A stretch of DNA of 64,000 nucleotides from Hetaerina americana (taxonomy: Eukaryota > Arthropoda > Insecta > Odonata > Calopterygidae), in NCBI GenBank assembly GCA_022747635.1, contig JAKTNV010000003.1:94667454-94731453 (forward strand). The letters are read 5' to 3'. The notes beneath the pieces are model-generated. The model was given only the letters and a program-made list of their open reading frames with translations, was not told the DNA's origin and did no database searches. A program made the translations under genes and the position numbers. Positions 37,401 through 50,110 of this stretch are shown here, piece after piece (the stretch's first letter is position 1; each line of letters starts with the position of its first letter).

Positions 37401-39999
37401 CCGAGGGCACCGGCCAGCTGCCGACCCTCTCGTGTGCCCAAGGTACAAATACGTACGTGCGCAGTACGAGCCTAAGAAAAGTGGCTCGATAAAAAATAAT
37501 GGCCATAAACGAGGACTCAGCGAAGGAGTGAATGCAGAGGAGAGAGGCATTTCGTTTTGGGAATCGGAAGGGTTAAGCGAGGGGGAGACTCATTCCTCCC
37601 ACGCATCGCCCAGCCCACTCGAGAGGGTGAGGATCGTGAGCCCTTCACTGGCCGCTAAACCGGTGAGCAATAGATGCGATTTCAACGATGAAAAATTCAG
37701 AGGCAGGCCGACAAGGCCTCCAAGAAAAATACGAAGGCACGCCCGACATTAGCGATTCACCTCTGCCGAGATTAGCCGCGAACAATGACTGTGACTCCCG
37801 TCGGCAAGCGGAATGCTTCTGGCGAGGCTTTCATCCCACCGACCGCCATTACAAATGCTGAACTCATGTAAACTACTGGATTTAACAGATTCTGCATAAT
37901 AAGAGAGGAGGAAATCTTTATGTAACGACGCAATAAAATTGACAAAACCCTCCATTCCAAAACCTAATTCCTCTCGCCTATAACAGGATATTTTTCTATT
38001 GCGTGAGATTCGCGATAAGTAGGATTCGACTTGCTGTGCAGAAGGCTTGGGTTTGATTAGTTGAAAATTTTTCTGAGCGGATATCAGTCGAAGGATCTTA
38101 CCACCATGTCGGACACGTAAAATGCAATGCCTTGGGCCCTGTAAGCATTTCCATACGTCCATCATAATAACTACTAGTAGTATATGGCGATCAAAAATCT
38201 TCTCCCTAATCTACTCCAGAAGCTTTATCCTTTATAGTCCCGATTAGCTTATCCGTGGCTCAGTATCTGTTTCCATTATTTTTTCTTGATTCTAGACAGA
38301 AATATATCTCAGATTCTACGAGAGAATCATGCCATAATTAGACATATACAGTGCGGCGATTTAAAATCGAGACTCATAATTTTGTGTTTGCGAGGAGATT
38401 ACCTTGAAGGGAAATTTCAAAGATGTGAGGGGCGGTGATCAAACCTCTTTCGCGTTTCATGCAAGATCACCATCGCCCCACCCTCGACGAAAGGTGGCTC
38501 GCCACGACTGAGCGGTGGAGGAAGTGGTCTCCGGAGATGACATGATAAGCAAAAGGTGGTTACATCTCGCATAAGCTCTCCGCAACTGGAAAAACACGCC
38601 CGCGTGAACCTACCGGACGCTAAATAATGTGACACGGCATGCTACAGTTATGAGAACAAGATTTTGGTGAGCGTCCGATGTCATGGAACCTCTCCTCCTC
38701 AGATTTTCATGCCTGAGGTTTTAACATCGTTCTACTTAAGGGAACATAATTTTTGACTTGACTTCCAGCTAATCTCAATGAATTTCACTCGAAATATATT
38801 TAGTTTGTGAACATTACGTTCAGTTATTATACGAATATAAACAAATACGATAAAAGGTGACTCTAGTCGATTATAGCTCATTACTACTCAAACTGATTCA
38901 TTACCTAATTAAATACGCATTTGCATTGATTAATTATTAAATTCCCTTTTCCGGAAGGACGATAGGCATTTCTGTGCATGCACTCCATATTCATTTTTCG
39001 CCAAACCCATTTAAAATAGAAATATTGAAGATGCAGTAGGCTTTTTATTGATCTCTAATTATCAATTACAACCTATGGGGAATCCGAATTCTAATCGGGA
39101 AATAGCTTTACGTGAGAATAAACGTGAGAATAAAATCCCCTTCTGAAAACAGGAGCCTAGCTTAAAAATGTTCTAGCAAATTTCACGTGAAAAAATGTAA
39201 CCCGACGGCCATTGGTATTTTGACTTTATCCCTCGTCGTTTTGACGTGGTATGGATCAGAGTTATATCCCATCTTCCCTGGACGCCGGACCTTGAAGCAA
39301 ACAAGAATAAGATGACCTGTGGAAATCTGACCGATGACCACATATGACCACTATGGCATTTAACGTTTATGAGACCCTCATACCTACACTTATAGCCAAG
39401 AGTGGATTCATATTTCTTGACCTCACTGTTCTTTCTAATTTCGAGGTAATTACGTCCGTCAATTTTGACAAACATAAACTTTAGTAAAAAACTCATGCGG
39501 ATTGCTTCAATTGAATAAACACGAATGCAATATTCTAAAAAATATTAAATTGGCTTATGCATCTAATCAAAATATCTAAATTGTAAAAACAACTTTTTTA
39601 GATACATGAAACTTGATGATATCGTACCATTGCGAACAAATGTTTTAGAATAACTTAAGGAAAATAAATAACTCACATTAGGGTATTTCGCAAGATTAGC
39701 TGCACAGGTTACACTATCATAGAAAAAATAAGTATCAAAAATGAATACTGATTTCACATCAAGCATATGAGGAAAACACCAAAGCCTGCATAAAATTATT
39801 ACAAATTTATCCAGCAATGACTCACAGCTCTTAAGACACAAGGATCATAAAGTACGATTTTATATACTCGTATATAGTTTCATAATTTCATAATTGCATT
39901 TCCTTTGTTAATTAACCAGCTACTTTGTAGAAGACACCACATAACGATATGACGATAAATCTTTCAAGGTTCTCCTCGAGCCGTGCCGGAAGAACAATG
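34445..39999. other. Unassigned sequence, locally GC-rich at 37340-37760 and 38430-38640
   Basis: Several medium open frames occur in the GC-rich parts (37363-37752 plus, 129 codons; 37749-38165 minus, 138 codons), but none shows a domain, codon bias or splice frame that I can support. A short cluster of ATTAATG-containing near-repeats lies at 36245-36305. No transposon is recognised. Confidence 0.4.
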
Positions 40000-40930
40000 G
40001 CATCCAACAATAGGGGGCGCAGCTCTTTCATCTGAACTCGGATTAAAGAGGCCCTACTTCCTAAAGCCTCCCAAAGTGTTGCATTTCTTCCCTTGCCGGC
40101 CATTTGTGCAAATGAGCCCGCGGAAACTTGACCTTCGGATGCTTCGGCGGATGTATGCACCGAGAGACACGCCCTTCACGGAGCACGAAATGGGGCGACG
40201 GTTGGGGGAGGAGGGGAGCAGATTGGAGAAGGGAAGGATGTTGCAGACGAAGGGGTGCTCATCTTGGGGTGGGCGGGGCTGAGGTGGCCAAACATCCCCC
40301 TTCCCTCTCTCACCAGAAGTCAGGGGGCGGGTGACGGGTGGGGGAGCGGGTCCACAATGAAAAGAATGTAGGCAGGGAGGGGAACAAAGGGGTGTCTAAG
40401 GAGGAAAGGGGATTGGAGGCGGATGGGATGAAAAAGGCCCGAGACTGGCTGGGTAAGGGAGGGTGGAGGACAAGGAGGAATCATGGGAGCGGGCGAAGAG
40501 ATCGGTCGATACTGGCAAAGAGGAGGAGTAGAGTCCGTCCCCCGATGCAGATGCGGGAGATCGCTATTCCTCCCACCCCCCTCGGATTCACTCCTGCGTA
40601 CTATCGCCCTGTCTGGCTCCGCAGAGGGGAGGGCGGAGGACAAATGAATGCTGCCGACGCTGGGGAGGACGCATAGTAAGCGGTTGTACGAGGCTGCGTA
40701 ATGTAGTTGTCCGAGGCTCGGGCGGACGACGGGGACGAGTGTTAAAAGAGTCATCGGCCGCATTTCTATGCAGAAGTCGCCAGCCTTGCTGGGGGATGGG
40801 CACATTCCACGCGAGTCTGCCGGGCGCCGCCCTCCCCCCCGCACCGACGGATGCCCGTGGTCTCAGCACTTGCCGGCGGCGACCGATACAATTCCTCTCG
40901 AGCAAGTGACTAACGCGTTGTAAAATGCTA
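40000..40930. promoter_or_regulatory. GC-rich, CpG-rich patch (possible promoter or untranslated exon)
   Basis: CpG and G+C are markedly higher than in the surroundings, with purine-rich runs on the plus strand (40190-40520). Long frames on both strands here (40320-40844 and 40588-40944 minus; 40338-40676 plus) overlap one another and are rich in Arg/Pro/Gly, as expected from base composition alone. No TATA box or initiator could be assigned. Promoter function is an inference from composition. Confidence 0.25.
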
Positions 40931-43900
40931 AAATCACGGAGCACGCAGGGTCATTACCGCGGGGTGAAAACGAGTAAAACTATGACTTTTTCTTCCTCGA
41001 TGACAGAAATATCGTAAGTTGATAACTGGTGCAGATACTATTTAACTGCTTGCTCGCTCCTCCCGAGCGATTGTCTACGAGAAACTTACCAATCTCAAGC
41101 CGAATAATACCGTCAATAAAGGCACTTCAATGGAATAATTCTCAAAAAATTCCGACTCATTTTAATTTTTGTCGACACAAAGCAAGACCATCAGGGAAAA
41201 CAATAATGGCCAAATCTTAGCAAATATGAATAATTCTTTAACCAGATATCCTCACAATTGCGAAGAGTGACGCAAATGTCCAAATATTTGTGTACAATCA
41301 CGGAGTATGTTATTGTACACGGAAATGCTCGAGACTAGAGGTTTTCCGAATGCTATGGAGAAACCTTTCTTTGTCGAATAAGTGCATGAATATAAAATAT
41401 TTTTAAAATTTCATTTCGTTACGTAGGGTTAAAATATTTTACTATAGCTAAAATGCGATGCCATGACTTGAAACAATTGTAACAGATCGCAATATAGTCA
41501 TATCCGTTTTGCTGGACACCATTTTATTTAATTACTCCGAAGATATACGGAAGGATCTCACTTTGCGAATTTCTTACTCGCTATTCAATATCACTACTGT
41601 TTCAAAGCTTCCCACCCGGAATCTGCGAAAAAGGCACAGTGAGAGATCGTTAATTGTCGCGCATTATACGTAATGATGACTCTGTGGGTCGAACTTCGTT
41701 TCCATTCAAGGGTCTTCAAAAAACGAAACATCACCACTTTTACCCTATTAATATGGACGGTTTACTCTATAGTAAACTTGGTTCAGTCAACGTTTTTCTT
41801 CAATGGGAGCTTTTGACTAGAAATTAATGAATTGAAACATTTCACATCGTCATCGCAGGAACATATAGCCCGATCGTTAAATGATGCCAATAAAAATTGT
41901 TCCACCTTTCATCTAACTGCATGGTTGAACGAACGTTACATTTACGTTCTATAACTAAAGTTTAACATTTATTAAGATCCAATGAACCAATTGAAGGGTA
42001 GAGCATTTTGGTGGGAAGCGTTTCTACCTCTCAGTAAACAATCCAACTCTGGTTTAATAAATGTGATTCAGTGAAACAATCACTCCCATGTTAAGAAATG
42101 TTTGCGTACTTAACCTAGAACTTTAGGCATAAAGTGGCCGTAGATTTTCATTACGCCCCCAATTCAATTATTAGTAGTAAGAATCTCATTATATAACTTG
42201 GAACAAGTCTGATTTATCAAATCAGTCTCTCAAAATATTAAATTGAAAGCTGTATATGAGCATATCTCAGCCAAAGTTTATTGTAGTGCTTTATTCGAAA
42301 AAACCTCTTAGTTTTTATTCTAGGGATACTGATTCAGATGTACGAGAAGTATTATAGTTGCTATAAAAAATCAGTTAAATTTAATCCGTCACAGTTATTG
42401 ATAAAATTTTTAACAATATTCAATAAGACAACCAGGGAAGCATTTTCCAATTCCAAAGTATTGTAATAAAAAACACGACAAAAGATAATTAAGAAAATAA
42501 TATTCTTTATTAACTGATTAAAAAATCATTCAATTGAAACACTTGTTTCTGCGTTAGATCAAGGAACTCGCCAATCATTCAATGAGCCTAACCAGCTTAA
42601 AGACCATTCAGTCCATGGCGCACCCTAAAATGACATAACGGACGCAATAAAAGATTTAAGGCGGCGAGAATTGGCCTTCTCATACGAGAAAGCGCCCGCA
42701 TCAATAAGGAGAGGTGCGTAAGAACTAGAGAGATATTACTTTTGGCGGAGGGGAGGGAAAGGAGGAGAACGGCAAGGTCAAACGGAAGTTCAGCAGCCAC
42801 TCAGAGCCACTCGAAACGTGGCCCATAAGGCGGAAATCGGTCGTCAACTGAAAGGAAAACCGATAAAACTGACCGTTCAGTTATCCATCCGGTCGTATAC
42901 CGATGGCCCGTTGATCCATTTCCCTCCGAACCATTCGAAAAAATTCCTGAAGGGATGGTGGTACGAGAATTCAGGGTGTGGCTACGTACATACGGTACAC
43001 TCCGGGATGATGCGACCTGCCGCCACCCCTACCCTATGGTTTATGAGAAAACGATTTGTGTAAAGAAAAGAGAGGGAATTAAAATATTTATAAGCCTCAT
43101 GAAATATTTTCAGAAAAACGGAAATCCCCATAGTAAGATACCTTAAAGAATAACTATATTAATGAAATTAGAACAGAAATCTAATTTTTTATCAATTTAT
43201 TTTTTGAAACTATTAAGGGAATGAGATTTGGCAATATGCGAAATGTTTTTTCACTTTTGCTGCATATTAATGGCTATACGCTCTCGAGTCCCAAAATAAT
43301 GCCCTGCATAATCATCCTTATGAAATATTTCCACAGTACTCTCCTTGCTTACCACAACAACATATGATCGAATCATAAGATTAATCTCATTCGATTACTT
43401 TTTATTCTGATGACTGTAACTGAGTTTTTTAAATATTTCCACGGATGAGCATCTTTCACACCGCAGATACAGAAGAGATGAATAAGTACGCACACCTAAC
43501 ACACAGACGTAATACTCCTTTAAGGATTCGAACATAGAACGACCTCAGCCGACCGTGTCCATCATCGAACCAACCTCGCTGCCTTTTACATCAACATTAT
43601 CCCCTGTAGGATACTGGCAAGATGTGCGGCAGATGGTGCCCTGGCATTAGCCGATTTATTCCCAGAGCATATCCTATTCTATATAGTATCAACCACATGT
43701 TATTAACATAATATTCGCTACCATCCTATTTCCCGCTATAAGTCTCAGAGCAATATTCTCAGAAAGATTTCGCATAACATATGAAATGACCTCCTTTTAA
43801 ATTTCCATTTGGTGTAAGCTTTCAATTAGAGCACTCATCCGTAACAGTCTAAAGAGATAACTAACATTTTGAGTTTCTCAACCTTAAAATATTATGGAAA

Positions 43901-43977
43901 TATGATCGAGCTATACGGAAGAATAATGGAATTCCCAGCAAGAGTATAAGCAGGAACCAAGATAGTCACTCACTATA
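40931..43977. other. Unassigned, CpG-normal sequence
   Basis: Nothing recognised as coding. At 43500-43590 the minus strand carries a TGTTCGAATCC box-B-like string downstream of a weak box-A-like string, perhaps a decayed SINE head; not strong enough to call. CG count in 41221-43020 is 74 by hand. Confidence 0.4.
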
Positions 43978-45309
43978 CTACCTTGATCAAAAATTTCCCG
44001 GAATTTATTCAGAAAATTAAAAATACAAGTTTATTCATCTAAATCTATATTGTCCCCTTCAAAGTAATCCCCATCGACTGCAACACACTTATGCCAGCGC
44101 TTGATCCAATCCTCGAAACATTTTTTATATTCGGTTTTCGGTATGTCCATCAGTGCTTCCTGCGATTTTTCCATTACTTCCTCTCGGCTGCTAAAACGCG
44201 TTCCCCGTAATGGTTTTTTAACTCGATTGAACAGAAAGAAGTCACAGGGAGCCAAATCAGGTGAATTCGGTGGCTGTTGGATGGTATTTGTTGAATTTTT
44301 CGTCAAAAAATTACGAATAATGATAGCACTGTGCGACGGTGCGTTATCATGGTGCAAAATCCACGAGTTTTCTGCCCACATTTCTGGTCTCTTTCGGCGA
44401 ATTGCTTCACGCAAACGTCTCATAACGCCCAAATAATACTCTTTGTTTACTGTCTGGCCTTCTGGCAAAAATTCATGATGCACTACACCGTTGTAATCCA
44501 TGAAAACCGTCAGCATTGCCTTCTTTTTTGACTGAAAACGACGTGGTTTTTTTGGTCTCGGCTCATTTGGTGAACGCCATTCACTTGCCTGATGTCTGGA
44601 TTGCGTGTCGTACTCATAAACCCACGTCTCGTCTTCAGTAATGATCCTTTTGATGAATGTGGGATCGGATTCAGCCTCGCAAATCATGTCTTTTGCGACG
44701 TCAACACGGTCTCTTTTTTGCATGAAATTGAGGTCTTTCGGCACCAACTTTGCTGCTACACGACGGAAACCCAAATCATTAACCACAATGTCTTGGGCGG
44801 ATCCATAGGCAATGTTCAAGTCCTCCGCTATTTCTCTGATGGTTAATTTGCGGTTATTGACCAACATTTCTTTTACTTTATCAATTTTTTCACCGACTTT
44901 CGATGTCGATGGTTTGCCACTGCGTTCATCATCTTCGATTGACTCACGACCACTTCTGAACCGCTCGTGCCACTGGTAAACGACCGTTTTTTTTAGAGAA
45001 TCGTTGCCGAAACACTTTTCCAACATTTCCAACGTCCGTGCGCCACTAAATCCGTTTTTTACGCAAAATTTAATACAAGTTCGTTGTTGCAAATTTAAAT
45101 CCATTTCTGCAATTGTAAAAAATCGCCAACACACACAGAGATAGATGTACTCTTGGCTACGTAACTTTTGCAAATGTCAAGTTATGACACTAAGATTTAA
45201 AGGGAATATCAACAACAGATGTACCAATTTAACAAAAAAAACAGAACTCAAATAGGAACGATGGGAGCGCCACACGGTGGTTATTCCGGGAACTTTTTGA
45301 TCAAGGTAG
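43978..45309 (-). mobile_element. mariner transposon, apparently complete
   Basis: 1,332 bp bounded by inverted terminal repeats of 27 bp with one mismatch (43978-44004 and 45283-45309, beginning CTACCTTGATC) and flanked by TA on both sides (43976-43977, 45310-45311). This is the canonical mariner target duplication. It encodes one uninterrupted transposase on the minus strand. The intact frame and near-identical ends suggest a recent arrival. Confidence 0.97.
44031..45104 (-). CDS. mariner transposase (DD34D)
   Basis: 357 codons from the ATG at 45104. An in-frame ATG 69 bp upstream would add 23 residues, but mariner transposases are about 345-355 long and the downstream start gives the usual MDLNLQQRT N-terminus. 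Residues 1-110 form paired helix-turn-helix DNA-binding domains, with QWHERFRSG and SGKPSTS between the helices. KLVPKDL replaces the usual WVPHEL linker. The catalytic triad is TEDETW (Asp158), HHDNAPSH (Asp253) and SPDLAPCDFFLF (Asp288), with 34 residues between the last two Asp. No stop or frameshift is present. The protein would cut and paste the element at TA sites. Subfamily not assigned. Confidence 0.97.
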   Translation of the reverse strand: MDLNLQQRTCIKFCVKNGFSGARTLEMLEKCFGNDSLKKTVVYQWHERFRSGRESIEDDERSGKPSTSKVGEKIDKVKEMLVNNRKLTIREIAEDLNIAYGSAQDIVVNDLGFRRVAAKLVPKDLNFMQKRDRVDVAKDMICEAESDPTFIKRIITEDETWVYEYDTQSRHQASEWRSPNEPRPKKPRRFQSKKKAMLTVFMDYNGVVHHEFLPEGQTVNKEYYLGVMRRLREAIRRKRPEMWAENSWILHHDNAPSHSAIIIRNFLTKNSTNTIQQPPNSPDLAPCDFFLFNRVKKPLRGTRFSSREEVMEKSQEALMDIPKTEYKKCFEDWIKRWHKCVAVDGDYFEGDNIDLDE

Positions 45310-45311
45310 TA

Positions 45312-48300
45312 CATGTCTATAGAATGAATCCTACTCGTATCTCAACAAATACCGTTTAAGAGGGGCAGATAACTGTTCAACTACATTTCACAGGAGGTTC
45401 AATGTAATATGATTTGCATTTTTGGTGCGTTTCTCCGTGATGAATGTCTGCGTCTAAGAAGACCTTCTTATCTAGATTTTTCGTCTATATCGGAAAAGAA
45501 TTTGTGGAAGCATCGGAGAAATTTATTTTTCAAATTAAGTGGACAACTTTCGACAACTTTGACAAGGAAACATGTACAATAGTGCAAACCGACTTTTCAA
45601 CGCAAAAATATTTTCAGACGCTCAAAAGAAATAGGGAGTATATTCGGCGGTATTCGACAGGAGGAAGGGGAAAGGCCTGGACGACTGCTCCGGCCAATGT
45701 TTAATAACTTATATGCAAGTCATTACCTTCACGACTTCCGTTAAACGTGGAGGCTCACAGTTTCTGTTCTTTTGAGTCTTTGCAATTAAGGAAAACCTGC
45801 ACTCTATGCCGCGGTGGAGCCATATGAAATTTTCTGGATGGAATGAGTAGATTCTGGCTTTTGTAGATTTCCCACAGACTTACTCTTGGACTCATCGGAA
45901 CTTGATTGATGCGAATTAGTTGTTGGTGTAATCCTTAACTATAATTGATATTTCAAAGGCAGGATAAGAATCGTAGCTAAAGTAAACCCCGTTTGAGGAG
46001 CTAAGCTAGGGTGTGATTTGTGGGAAAGAAAGAAGTGGGAAAAGGGAGAGGGATGGATGAAATCAGCTACTTCTTAAGCTCAGCTCCTGGGCCACAAGAT
46101 ACGCTATTAAATATTAGTAACGTATTTATAGCAATTCAAGCAAATATGTGTTCTTTCTATTTTGATTCAGTTTTTAATACTTAAATACAGGTGTCATTCC
46201 TAATTCAGTCAATTTATCGATATTAAGAACTTAGCAAGAGCGTCTGGTGGATATAACGACACTCATAAGAATCTTTCACGATAGATGAACGCCATTTAGC
46301 TTTTTACTTTTATTCCGACTTGTTTTTAATACCTCCGACTCATGGTTATGTGAACGCGTCAATGAGTGTACTAAAACTTTGAATTTTTTCTTGCATACAA
46401 TTTTAACAAATTCAGATGAATTGCATTGTGCCTATAACTGTGAATGGGAATACGAATGAGGATAACATTTTATGATACGACCAAATGGATAGCCTCAATT
46501 CCGCCTGCATCTGGAACCCAAAATCTCTTCCAACCGTAAGGGATTGATGCCATTCTGCTTTTTCTTTAATAACTCTTATTCCATTCACGTTCAGACCATC
46601 ACGAAATAAACACAACCCGTCCTCTTCAATGGAAATAACAGAAAACGGAGTCTTCGGGTACCAATGTAGCGGTGGTTTTAAAAAAAATGATTCGGTGAAA
46701 CCGTAAGGCATTGTTCCATTTTTAAAAGGTCCTCTCCCGCCCCTAGACCCAGATGGTTCAAGGAAGATTAAGCATAAAGAAGGTCTTTTCAAGAAAGGAG
46801 GCAGCCTGGGAAGGAGGGGACTCCAGAAACAAATAATGACGCTACAATGGAAACGGTGAATTGACAGAGGGAGAGAGATATGTGGCGTGGAGGGGAGAGG
46901 TGAAGCGCTGGGGTAAGGGAGAAAGAAAGTGAGAAGACAAGAAAACGGTACCCACGCGGGGGAGAGGGTCCTAGTCGTCCAAATGCTGTGGTGATCAAGG
47001 TGACAAGACAGAAAGACCAGAGAACGATTAAGGAACTAAGCGCTCCCAGAAAATGTTAACCACCCTCAACTGCCATTCCATTTCCAACGCTATCATCCAC
47101 CTAAATAAAGCGCTCATTTTATATTCACCATCACGGACCAGTTTTTTCTTGGGCCTGTTTCGACGCAGGTTTCCATTTCATTGTTTTTTGCTCTCCTCAT
47201 CTCTTCGTCGCCTATTTCTCTAAAATACGTAACTGCTAAAATGGGCAAATGAATTCAAAACACCTGGTTGGTCCTTAATTTGGCATCATAAACAAGAGTA
47301 CAAGGCCAAACCCTAGGGAAATGACGAAGGGTAGCTAGCATTCAAGCATTCAGCATCCATGGTCTCTTAAGTGTCTCTGTCCGCAATTCCGTACTTTTGG
47401 TCAACGTCAATCAGTCTGAAATATGGTCTGTGAGTTAAGCCTTTCATTCAATATCCTTTACTCTTCTCATTTCGTGATCCACTCCTTGAAAAACTTCTTT
47501 TTTCTATTTTGGCCTTTTGATCCCAATTTAGTGCAAATCTCATTCCAATTACAAGTTTAATAAAATCTATCCAAATTTAGTGGATGAGGAGGAGCTCGTA
47601 TTGCATAGCTATTCCCGGGGATATGATTGTCTTTTCTCATTTTGGATCAGGTAATTTCGTAAAATGCGGGAGGGCTCGGTGGCAGCTACTGCGTGGCAGG
47701 AATTCGAGAGGGGCCAGAGCGGTAAGTGAGGAGCGGAGGAGACAGGCGAGGAGCGAGGGGGAGGAGGCAGCGAGGGCGCGGCGGTGAGGTGGAGGGGAAA
47801 TCCGAGTGGTCATACCGCGAGATGCGCCGCAGGGTTTTGAAGCGACACCCACCTACCCTTTCGCGAAGGCGTGAATCTCGAAAGCAGGTGCTGGATGAAC
47901 CAGATTTGTCACGAATGAGTGAACGGCGCCAAGGGCCAAATATTCCGTTACAAAAATAACGTCTCTTACTTCAGCATTAATGGCATCTATCGCAAATTAT
48001 TTTTGGAATTATAAATCGCATTAAATGAATTTTAGTGCAAATTCAAGAACTCCAAGGCTATGTGAAACTCCAAGGCTATGTGAGATAAGCCCACCTTTAT
48101 TTAGAAACCAAATGGAGAAGTGATTAAGATTTTTAGTTTATCGAGAGGATAAAAAAGAAGTTTCCCGTATACTTTAACATTCCCAAGTGGACTAAGGATG
48201 TGATGCGATTGTACCTACTTGAAATTACCAACAAAAGTAGGCGGTGTAGTTAAATACACATTTAAATGCACGTAAACCTCGTCCATGACAAAAATACCTT

Positions 48301-49440
48301 CTTAGCGTGAAATGCCTCTAAGGCAGATGTTTCCATTCAAACTTAAGAATAAATAACTATTCGAATGGAAATGAAATGATTTCTCTTTACCAATAGCTAG
48401 AGGGAGCGCAATAATGAAATATTATTCTAAATGAACGGCAAGGCGCAACGGAAATTTGCTTTTAAGTGCGCAGGATTTTCAACCCGCTACGTTATAATAT
48501 CTTTCAGGAATGTCGATTAGTTCGCCCTCGTAATAAGGCCAATGAAAATATAATATATCGAAATGGATTAGGAGAGCAAACAGCGCATATTTTAGCATAT
48601 ACAAAAGGAATGTGATGCAGACATAGAGGAAATAGGGAGGGAAATATGACCGTGTGATAAAAATTCCATGATTCAAAATGATATGAAATAAAATACTGTG
48701 AAATATTGGGAAATAAATATACTTCATTAAAATATAGTAAAAGAGATTAAATCCTTTCATTACCAATGGCACGGACCCCTGTCAAAAATGTAAAGGCACT
48801 CTGTCAATCCAGTTGCGGCAATGAAAGGACGTTTTAGATTCTCAGACGCCCGAGGTTTTGCCCAGCATCCAAAAAATATATTTTACAAATTCATTACGTC
48901 ACAAGATAATACCATTCGTGGCAAGACAATATTTGAGAAAGCAATCTTCTATTCCTTCAAAGAATATATAAACTACCCACCCCGACCAAAAAGAAACTTT
49001 AATACGATATTAAAATTCGAAACTTTTGAATTTCCATTGTTAATATTTAGCTTTACAAGTCCTTTTAAGCTCAATACGCACATAGACCCATAACAAAAAA
49101 ACGAAATTCATCATTCACATGCCACAATTGGCACATCACTTTGATGCCAAACTGCCGCATTTGTTTTTGGATACTAACGGTCTTTTTTAGGACCGAATTC
49201 CAAAAATCTTCTACCACCTCCATCTCCTGAAACAAAAGTCTACCCACCAATCGGTCGTTTCCACAATAATCGGCCGTTTCCCAGGGTTAGTATTTTCCGT
49301 CAGATCGAGAGGACCTTCGTTGGAGAGAGGTACAAATCAATCGATTAAGGGGAATGACTTCACCCGTGCCGCTGGCCTGTGCGGACACCAAATTGGGAGA
49401 TACGGGACAAAATCTTGATTTCGCCCCCCTTTGAAATTAA
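45312..49440. other. Unassigned sequence, purine-rich at 46790-46980 and GC-rich at 47640-47940
   Basis: No gene is recognised. An 18-bp tandem duplication (AACTCCAAGGCTATGTGA twice) lies near 48047-48083. The GC-rich patch at 47640-47940 has Arg/Ala-rich open frames on both strands, which I read as composition, not coding. Confidence 0.4.
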
Positions 49441-50110
49441 TTCGCATCGAACATGAATTTCGATTGAATGGGGAAGTTTTTCCCATTCGGCTCCCTCCGC
49501 TCACTCTGTCCACACGTGAGACGCATCGTCCTCGAAAGAAAAACTACCTCGCGACCCTTGGGGTAAGGGTCAAAGAGTTGCTTCCATCGGGTGTAGCGGG
49601 AGAGGGAAGACGGAAAACGGCGAAGTGAGTAAGGGGCACGCCCCTGAGCACGGCCGCTCACTTCCTTTCTGTCACACCGCGGCCATGACGCGTTTCCGGT
49701 GCCTTCCTCCTCCCCATGCCGAGTAATTGTTGCCGCATAAGCCGCCACCTGGCCCAACCGCCGTTCCTCCACCTCTCCCCCTCCGCTCCCCTTCGCCGTC
49801 AGTCTCCCAGCCCGCCTTCCTCCCACTCCCCAGTTCACCCTCTCACCCCAGACCCATCGTTCCGTTTGCGACTCCATATCCCACGTCCACAGCATTAGGC
49901 ACACTCTCTCCGCTCCACCCCTTTCCAACTCCCCCCCCTCTCTCTCTCTCTTTTTCTCTCCCTCCGTCCCAACTGCCCGGCGGAGCTTAATGCTTCCGCT
50001 CGTGTCCCGGTGCGCGGAAAACACAAAAGCGGCTCGTAAAATCGAGAGCACGTACCATCGCGCGCATGACACCTTCCGCATCGTCCACGGACGACGGCGG
50101 CGACGATTAG
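49441..50110. promoter_or_regulatory. GC/CpG-rich patch with long pyrimidine tract
   Basis: CpG-dense sequence containing a C/T-rich stretch on the plus strand at about 49741-49985, including CTCTCTCTCTCTC. The 240-codon frame on the minus strand (49437-50159) reads as Glu/Arg/Gly-rich low complexity because of this tract. No domain is visible. It could be a promoter region with GAGA-factor-like sites (GAGAG on the minus strand). Inference only. Confidence 0.3.

Noticed and set aside
37363..37752. 129-codon plus-strand frame
   Set aside because: No domain, no splice context, and the composition follows local GC content.
40320..40944. Overlapping 174- and 118-codon frames on the minus strand and a 112-codon frame on the plus strand
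   Set aside because: All three overlap in a GC-rich patch where stops are rare. Pro/Arg/Ser-rich with no recognisable domain.
43500..43600. Box-B-like TGTTCGAATCC on the minus strand
   Set aside because: Box A is weak and no body or target duplication is recognisable; possibly a decayed SINE but not supportable.
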